NCBI GenBank assembly: GCA_964348275.1
Contig: CAYGBT010000013.1
Location: forward strand, 1-64,000
Origin: CSP1-5 sp964348275
GTDB taxonomy: Bacteria; Methylomirabilota; Methylomirabilia; Methylomirabilales; CSP1-5
Direction: 5' to 3'
DNA length: 64,000 nucleotides
Positions 60,243-64,000 of this stretch are shown piece by piece. The first letter of the stretch is position 1. Every line of letters starts with the position of its first letter. A program made the translations under genes and the position numbers. The notes beneath the pieces were generated by a model, which saw only the letters and a program-made list of their open reading frames with translations, was not told the DNA's origin and ran no database searches.

Positions 60243-62192
60243 TCAAGGTTGCGTGAGGCCAGTGCAGGCCTGGGCGGGATCGACAGGATCAGGGGGAGCC
60301 TCGTGATCAACGACGGTCGTCAAAGCAGTACAGATTGTGGGCCAGAAGTGGGGGAAGTTAGCGTGCACCTGCCCCAGAACCCCCGGTACCCCCGCAATCT
60401 CTCTGTTCGCGGCATCGGGAGCGTGGTTCAAGGTCAGGCGGCGTCCCAGACAGTCGCCACCTTGAGTATCGCCTCCAACAATTGTGTCAGCACTGTTAGC
60501 CGCAAAGAGGTTCACATAGAGGACACCATCGGCTTGGGATGGACGACTGGAGGGCGCCTCGGCAGGGTTGCTGTAAGTGGCACTACAATTGTCCGAGAAA
60601 GAATGAGCGTTCAGATCCGTAATGAAGGAATTATCGCCTGACTGGTTCGTGTTGAAGAGGGAGGGGACGCCCGCAGGGCAGCTGTGACAGGAAAAAAATT
60701 GACTCTGCAGAGTGGCAGTATACCCACCGCACAGCTGACGCCGCGCCCGGTCTGGTTCATTGGCGTTGCCGCATGTGAACACGCCACCGGCCCCATGGTT
60801 CGGCGCAGCGAGAGCGACGAATTCGGAGACCGTGATGGCGCCACCCTGCCGGCTTCCCATAAGGTTCTTAATGTAGTAACGACTACTCATGGCCCCCTGG
60901 CTGTACGCGACATTCGCGACCCGCCGGGCCGCCTGATACGCCGGCATGTTGAGAATCCCGACCTGCTGAGCGCCTTCACTATCGGGCCCGCCCTCGATGA
61001 TCGCCAAGATGTCCTGGGCGTCCTCTCCAATGCTCCGATCGAGTATCAAAGGATCGCTGCCTCCATGGACAGGGAGTTCCAGGAAAAACGCGTCGATCGG
61101 CAAGTGTGGATTCGCCGCCAGCGCCGCGGCAAAGGAGGTGTATCCGGCCGTGTCGAACCAAGACTCGGCTGAGCCTCCGCTGTGTCCGTGGACAAACAGT
61201 ACAGGAATTCGTTCGCCAAAACCCTGGGGCCGGTAAGCCACCGCGTCCACCCGGCCAGCCACCGTAATCGGAGAAAGCTCCTGCCATGTAAAGGTGCGGA
61301 TGAGGCGAACCGGCCCCAGCCGTTCGGCCACTGCTAAGGTCGAACCGTCAGGAGAGAAATCGGCACCACGGAACTCATCGCCGGCGGAAATACTCGTGAC
61401 CTCGACCAGATCCGGATTCCGGCGGATGCTCACGGTGTTCTCGCGCACCAGAGCGATCCAGCTCCCGGAGGGATCGATGGCGACATGGCGCACCGCTCCA
61501 CCGGTCTCCTGCGGCCCCACCGTATAACCAGCGTCCGCGTTGAGCACGACGAACCCCGACGCCGTGCCCGCAATGAGTCGGGCACCGTCTGGAGTGAAAC
61601 CAAGGCTCAAGGCGAGCACTCCAGGAAGGCTCGTCAGAACCGGGTAGCCAGGACCGGTCCCAAGGACCGTCAATCCTTGGGGCGTCGCCACGGCAATTTC
61701 ACTGCCACCAGGGCGGTAAGCCAGAGCCGGCAAGGGTCGTCCCATATCCCGATCCAAGGGCTGAGGTCCCCCGATCCAGAGGTGCCCAAACAGGGCGGCC
61801 AACGGATCAGGTCTCCAGGGGATAGCGGCGGCCAGAGATTGGTTGTCGGGAGCGTAAGTAAGGTCCCAGGGACAAGAGGCAGCACTCACCGCCACCGCAA
61901 CCTCCCCATAGGTGCTGGTTTCAAGCTCCACGACCCGATTGCCGAAGCAGATCGCCGCAGCAAGCCGCTCTCCATCAGGCCGATAGGCCAAGTCCATCAC
62001 CTCCTGGTACCGGGTGATTTCATGGAGTGACTGCCCGGTATCTATATTGACTATCCTGAGCAGATTGCGATTTGCAATCGCAAGCTGCTTCGGCTTAGGC
62101 GGAGCGCAACCGCTCCACAAGACTGCTATTCCAAGTATGGCGAGCGCGAAGAACAGTGGCCTTTGTTTCGCCGTTCGGCCGAAAGAGCTCAT
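60243..62192 (-). CDS. Lipoprotein fusing a beta-propeller to an alpha/beta hydrolase
   Basis: A 649-residue exported lipoprotein with signal helix FFALAILGIAVLWSGC (Cys29 lipobox). Residues about 35-325 contain WD40/YVTN-like propeller repeats (VMDLAYRPDGERLAAAI, ALSLGFTPDGARLIAGT, EFRGADFSPDGSTLAVAE). Residues about 330-649 form an alpha/beta hydrolase with the oxyanion-type start VLFVHGHSGGSAESW and nucleophile elbow VAYSQGAMSS (Ser about 430). Paired cysteines (CGNANEPDRARRQLC, FSCHSCP) suggest disulfides outside the cytoplasm. A lipase/esterase-type activity is likely; substrate unknown. Confidence 0.82.
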   Translation of the reverse strand: MSSFGRTAKQRPLFFALAILGIAVLWSGCAPPKPKQLAIANRNLLRIVNIDTGQSLHEITRYQEVMDLAYRPDGERLAAAICFGNRVVELETSTYGEVAVAVSAASCPWDLTYAPDNQSLAAAIPWRPDPLAALFGHLWIGGPQPLDRDMGRPLPALAYRPGGSEIAVATPQGLTVLGTGPGYPVLTSLPGVLALSLGFTPDGARLIAGTASGFVVLNADAGYTVGPQETGGAVRHVAIDPSGSWIALVRENTVSIRRNPDLVEVTSISAGDEFRGADFSPDGSTLAVAERLGPVRLIRTFTWQELSPITVAGRVDAVAYRPQGFGERIPVLFVHGHSGGSAESWFDTAGYTSFAAALAANPHLPIDAFFLELPVHGGSDPLILDRSIGEDAQDILAIIEGGPDSEGAQQVGILNMPAYQAARRVANVAYSQGAMSSRYYIKNLMGSRQGGAITVSEFVALAAPNHGAGGVFTCGNANEPDRARRQLCGGYTATLQSQFFSCHSCPAGVPSLFNTNQSGDNSFITDLNAHSFSDNCSATYSNPAEAPSSRPSQADGVLYVNLFAANSADTIVGGDTQGGDCLGRRLTLNHAPDAANREIAGVPGVLGQVHANFPHFWPTICTALTTVVDHEAPPDPVDPAQACTGLTQP

Positions 62193-62569
62193 ATGCTATC
62201 CCTCCAGGCGTGAGGTCTGCACGGTCTGAAGGCCAAGAGTCGTCAACACTCTTCGGAAAAGGGGAATATCGTGCGCGCCGCGCACACGTTCTTGGGGAAG
62301 ACGCCCTTTGGAAGGATAGTATCCCTCCCCCTGACCATGTCGCAACCCATTCCTGGGCCATCTGGTATCGTGTGGTTGTATCGGGCTCGAAGGTGAAGCG
62401 AGGGCCCAAATGTTTCACACTGTGCAAGCAACAAGACCGGCCCTTGTTTCGCGAGCCACTCGATTGGTGAGGGGAAACGCTAACACCTTAAGCAGCGTCT
62501 CGACCCCATGCCTAAAACGGGGGCAAATTCCAGAGAAGGATACGGGACCGCGTGGCGCTGAGAACTTGC
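62193..62569. other. Spacer without recognised genes
   Basis: No supported gene, RNA or promoter was found in these 377 bases between the lipoprotein and the small zinc-ribbon gene. Open frames present have atypical codon use and no ribosome sites. Confidence 0.4.
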
Positions 62570-62725
62570 TCAGGTAGTAGCAGCAGCGGGCTCGGGGTGC
62601 GGGATTTTTTGGTGGCAGACGGGGCAGGCCTCGAGGAGATCCAATTGGGCATAGTGGGCATAGAAGGTGGAATCAACCCATTGGATCGGCTGAACCCAGA
62701 TTTTGCAAACGTCGCAATAAACCAT
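62570..62725 (-). CDS. Very small zinc-ribbon protein
   Basis: A 51-residue protein starting MVYCDVCKIWVQPI with ATG at 62725 and GGGAG about ten bases upstream. Two CxxC pairs (YCDVC near residue 4, ACPVC near 37) can hold one zinc ion. The tail is PHPEPAAATT. The open frame to 62779 adds residues without conserved look. Family unknown; a single rubredoxin-like or treble-clef knuckle is plausible. Confidence 0.6.
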   Translation of the reverse strand: MVYCDVCKIWVQPIQWVDSTFYAHYAQLDLLEACPVCHQKIPHPEPAAATT

Positions 62726-63100
62726 TGTCGCAAACTCCCTTCCAACCTTTCCACTGTAGCAACGAACGTGCCAACCCATCGGTTCCCGCCCCAGAGTACG
62801 ATCCTACAAGTTTCAGACGAAACAAGAACCTCGCTCATTCCGATCCCTCAAGGAACACACCTGACATATCTGCCTCACTTGTAAAGAATGGCCATACATT
62901 GGGGGCCTTATCACCTTTTCGCTATGAGAATGGGTTGGCCTCCGATCGGCCAACTTGCTGTGGAAATCTCAGGCGTGATACCTTAATAATTGCTGCGGGA
63001 AGGATGCACCTTAACCAACTTCCCCATGGCTGGCGCAATTCAGGACTGTTCAGATCCAGGGTAGCCAGAAGTCGTACAGCAACTATTTCGAGGCGGGGGG
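62726..63100. other. Spacer with a hairpin, no recognised gene
   Basis: No supported gene in this 375-base stretch. A GTTGGCC / GGCCAAC inverted repeat with a seven-base loop lies at 62934-62954 without a T-run, so it could be a bidirectional structural element or weak terminator. Confidence 0.4.
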
Positions 63101-63820
63101 ATGACCATCGAGGCAAAGCCTGAAACGATCCTCATATGTCGCGAGGTCTCCGGGGGGTACGCAGTGGATGCACAGGCCCACCGGGGTGTCCTCATGGCGA
63201 TCTCCTTTCAGGTGCAGGCGGGGGACTGTCTGAGCATCACCGGCCCTTCCGGCTCCGGTAAGTCCGCCTTGCTCCGGCTTCTCAACCGGTTCGATGATCC
63301 CACCCAGGGCGAAATCTATTTCCATGGAAAGCCCCTGCAAACCTTCGACCCGCTGGAAATCAGGAAGCGGATTTCCTTGGTCCTTCAGAATCCAGTGATG
63401 TTTCATGGAACGGTTCGGGAGAACCTCCTCCGGCGTCCGGACAAGCAACAGCTTTCCGAGACCACCCTCGTCCAAGCCCTGGAGGAGGTGGGACTCGACC
63501 GATCATTTCTTGATCGCAATGCCATGGAACTCTCCGGCGGAGAGAAGCAGCGAATCTCCATTGCGCGATCACTTCTCGGAGGCCCCGAGATTCTCCTCTT
63601 AGATGAACCCACATCGGCCCTCGATCGGCGCAGCCTCCACCTCATCGCCGACCTGATCACCCAGCTCAATCGGGTCAAAGGCCTGACGCTGATCGTGGTC
63701 ACCCACCAGGCAGAGCTGGTCCACCGGATGGGGGGGCGAGTTCTGTTTCTCGAAAGAGGACACATCGTGCAGGAAACATGGGCGGAGCAGGCCACGAGGC
63801 TGCTGGAGGAGCATCGATGA
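63101..63820 (+). CDS. ABC transporter ATP-binding protein, FetA/YbbL-like
   Basis: A 239-residue ATPase. Walker A is TGPSGSGKSALLRLL near residue 47, the Q-loop is in LVLQNPVMFHG near 95, the signature is MELSGGEKQRISIARSL near 143, Walker B is ILLLDEPTSALDRR near 165 and the H-loop VVTHQAELV near 202. Companion gene type identifies it with the FetA/YbbL (UPF0014-partner) class, linked to iron homeostasis or resistance in E. coli. It overlaps the next gene by ATGA. Confidence 0.9.
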   Translation: MTIEAKPETILICREVSGGYAVDAQAHRGVLMAISFQVQAGDCLSITGPSGSGKSALLRLLNRFDDPTQGEIYFHGKPLQTFDPLEIRKRISLVLQNPVMFHGTVRENLLRRPDKQQLSETTLVQALEEVGLDRSFLDRNAMELSGGEKQRISIARSLLGGPEILLLDEPTSALDRRSLHLIADLITQLNRVKGLTLIVVTHQAELVHRMGGRVLFLERGHIVQETWAEQATRLLEEHR

Positions 63821-64000
63821 AGCCGATCATCGATGTAGGTACCATCCATCTCATTCTTGCACTGTTTCTGATCCTGGCCGTCCTCGCCATCTCCTACCGG
63901 GAACGGCTCGGCCTCGAGCGGGATCTCATCATCGCAACCGCCAGGACCTTCCTCCAGCTTTTCGCGGTGGGGTACTTCCTTGTCTACTTATTTGCCTGGG
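63817..64000 (+). CDS. FetB/YbbM-like ABC permease, truncated by the window end
   Basis: The first 61 residues only: MKPIIDVGTIHLILALFLIL followed by AISYRERLGLERDLIIATARTFLQLFAVGYFLVYL. The arginine-rich loop after helix 1 and RTFLQLFAVGYFL are hallmarks of the UPF0014/FetB permeases. The start overlaps the ATPase stop, so the two form one transporter. The 3' part is outside the window. Confidence 0.85.
   Translation, partial: MKPIIDVGTIHLILALFLILAVLAISYRERLGLERDLIIATARTFLQLFAVGYFLVYLFAW

Noticed and set aside
62095..62427. 110-residue minus-strand ORF upstream of the propeller-hydrolase gene
   Set aside because: It overlaps the signal-peptide region of that gene in another frame, has no ribosome site and shows no conserved pattern.

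Overview
The window is about 64 kb of moderately GC-rich bacterial chromosome. It is densely packed on both strands. No rRNA, recognisable tRNA, insertion sequence, prophage or CRISPR array was seen. Gene content (SUF iron-sulfur system, RtcB/archease, sigma-54 regulators, selenocysteine machinery, a large MFS-acyltransferase-ligase fusion, heptamer-rich intergenic spacers) fits an uncultured Gram-negative-type lineage, perhaps of the NC10/Methylomirabilota kind. That placement is an impression from gene style, not a demonstrated assignment. Several genes carry single-base frameshifts, mostly at homopolymers, as in a draft or metagenomic assembly.

Layout. 0-5.7 kb: PAS protein, small unknown proteins, a PIG-L deacetylase, an HtrA-fold protein lacking its whole catalytic triad, and an ABC-2 exporter. 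5.9-11.1 kb: LOG-family protein, archease-RtcB-unknown operon, a quinone-reductase-like MDR enzyme, a tiny glutaredoxin-like selenoprotein with two in-frame UGA codons, and a small phosphatase. 11.2-20.9 kb: a long minus-strand Fe-S block, with sufB-C-D-S-U-T-ferredoxin-U preceded by zinc ribbon, orphan nuoB, ferredoxin, mrp and iscA-like genes. 20.9-25.6 kb: receiver-like protein, NtrC-type regulator with its histidine kinase, and a LysE exporter. 25.7-34.9 kb: a sigma-54 activator divergent from a membrane protein plus B12-radical SAM operon, followed by an MFS/PlsC/acyl-ligase fusion, a PAP2 phosphatase like sphingomyelin synthase (frameshifted) and a ceramidase-like membrane hydrolase. 34.9-44 kb: GYD protein, DapF-like protein without catalytic cysteines, Nudix, ilvD, and a mixed biotin/p-aminobenzoate operon (bioA-pabB-pabC-like-bioD-DUF309). 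44-53 kb: pirin, nitroreductase, aldo/keto reductase, a frameshifted propeller lipoprotein, bioF, a MOT1-type transporter, DUF465, moaC, an HDAC-family protein and a zinc-ribbon protein. 53-64 kb: selA with a coupled helical-repeat gene, tmk-holB-ricT-metG, a propeller-hydrolase lipoprotein, and the start of a FetAB-like ABC transporter.

Two systems stand out. First, selA lies in the same window as a glutaredoxin-like ORF whose redox-site cysteine is UGA and whose C-terminus reads U-x-x-stop; a GGUC-capped hairpin sits just after the second UGA at the spacing of bacterial SECIS elements. Second, the sigma-54 activator at 25.7-27.3 kb sits beside two near-consensus -24/-12 promoters (27403 and 29801). 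One precedes the membrane protein/B12-radical SAM pair and the other the lipid-gene run, suggesting a sigma-54-controlled lipid modification or remodelling locus not familiar to me.

Another genome-scale signature is a set of intergenic spacers built of diverse imperfect 7-bp tandem units, found in at least eight spacers here.
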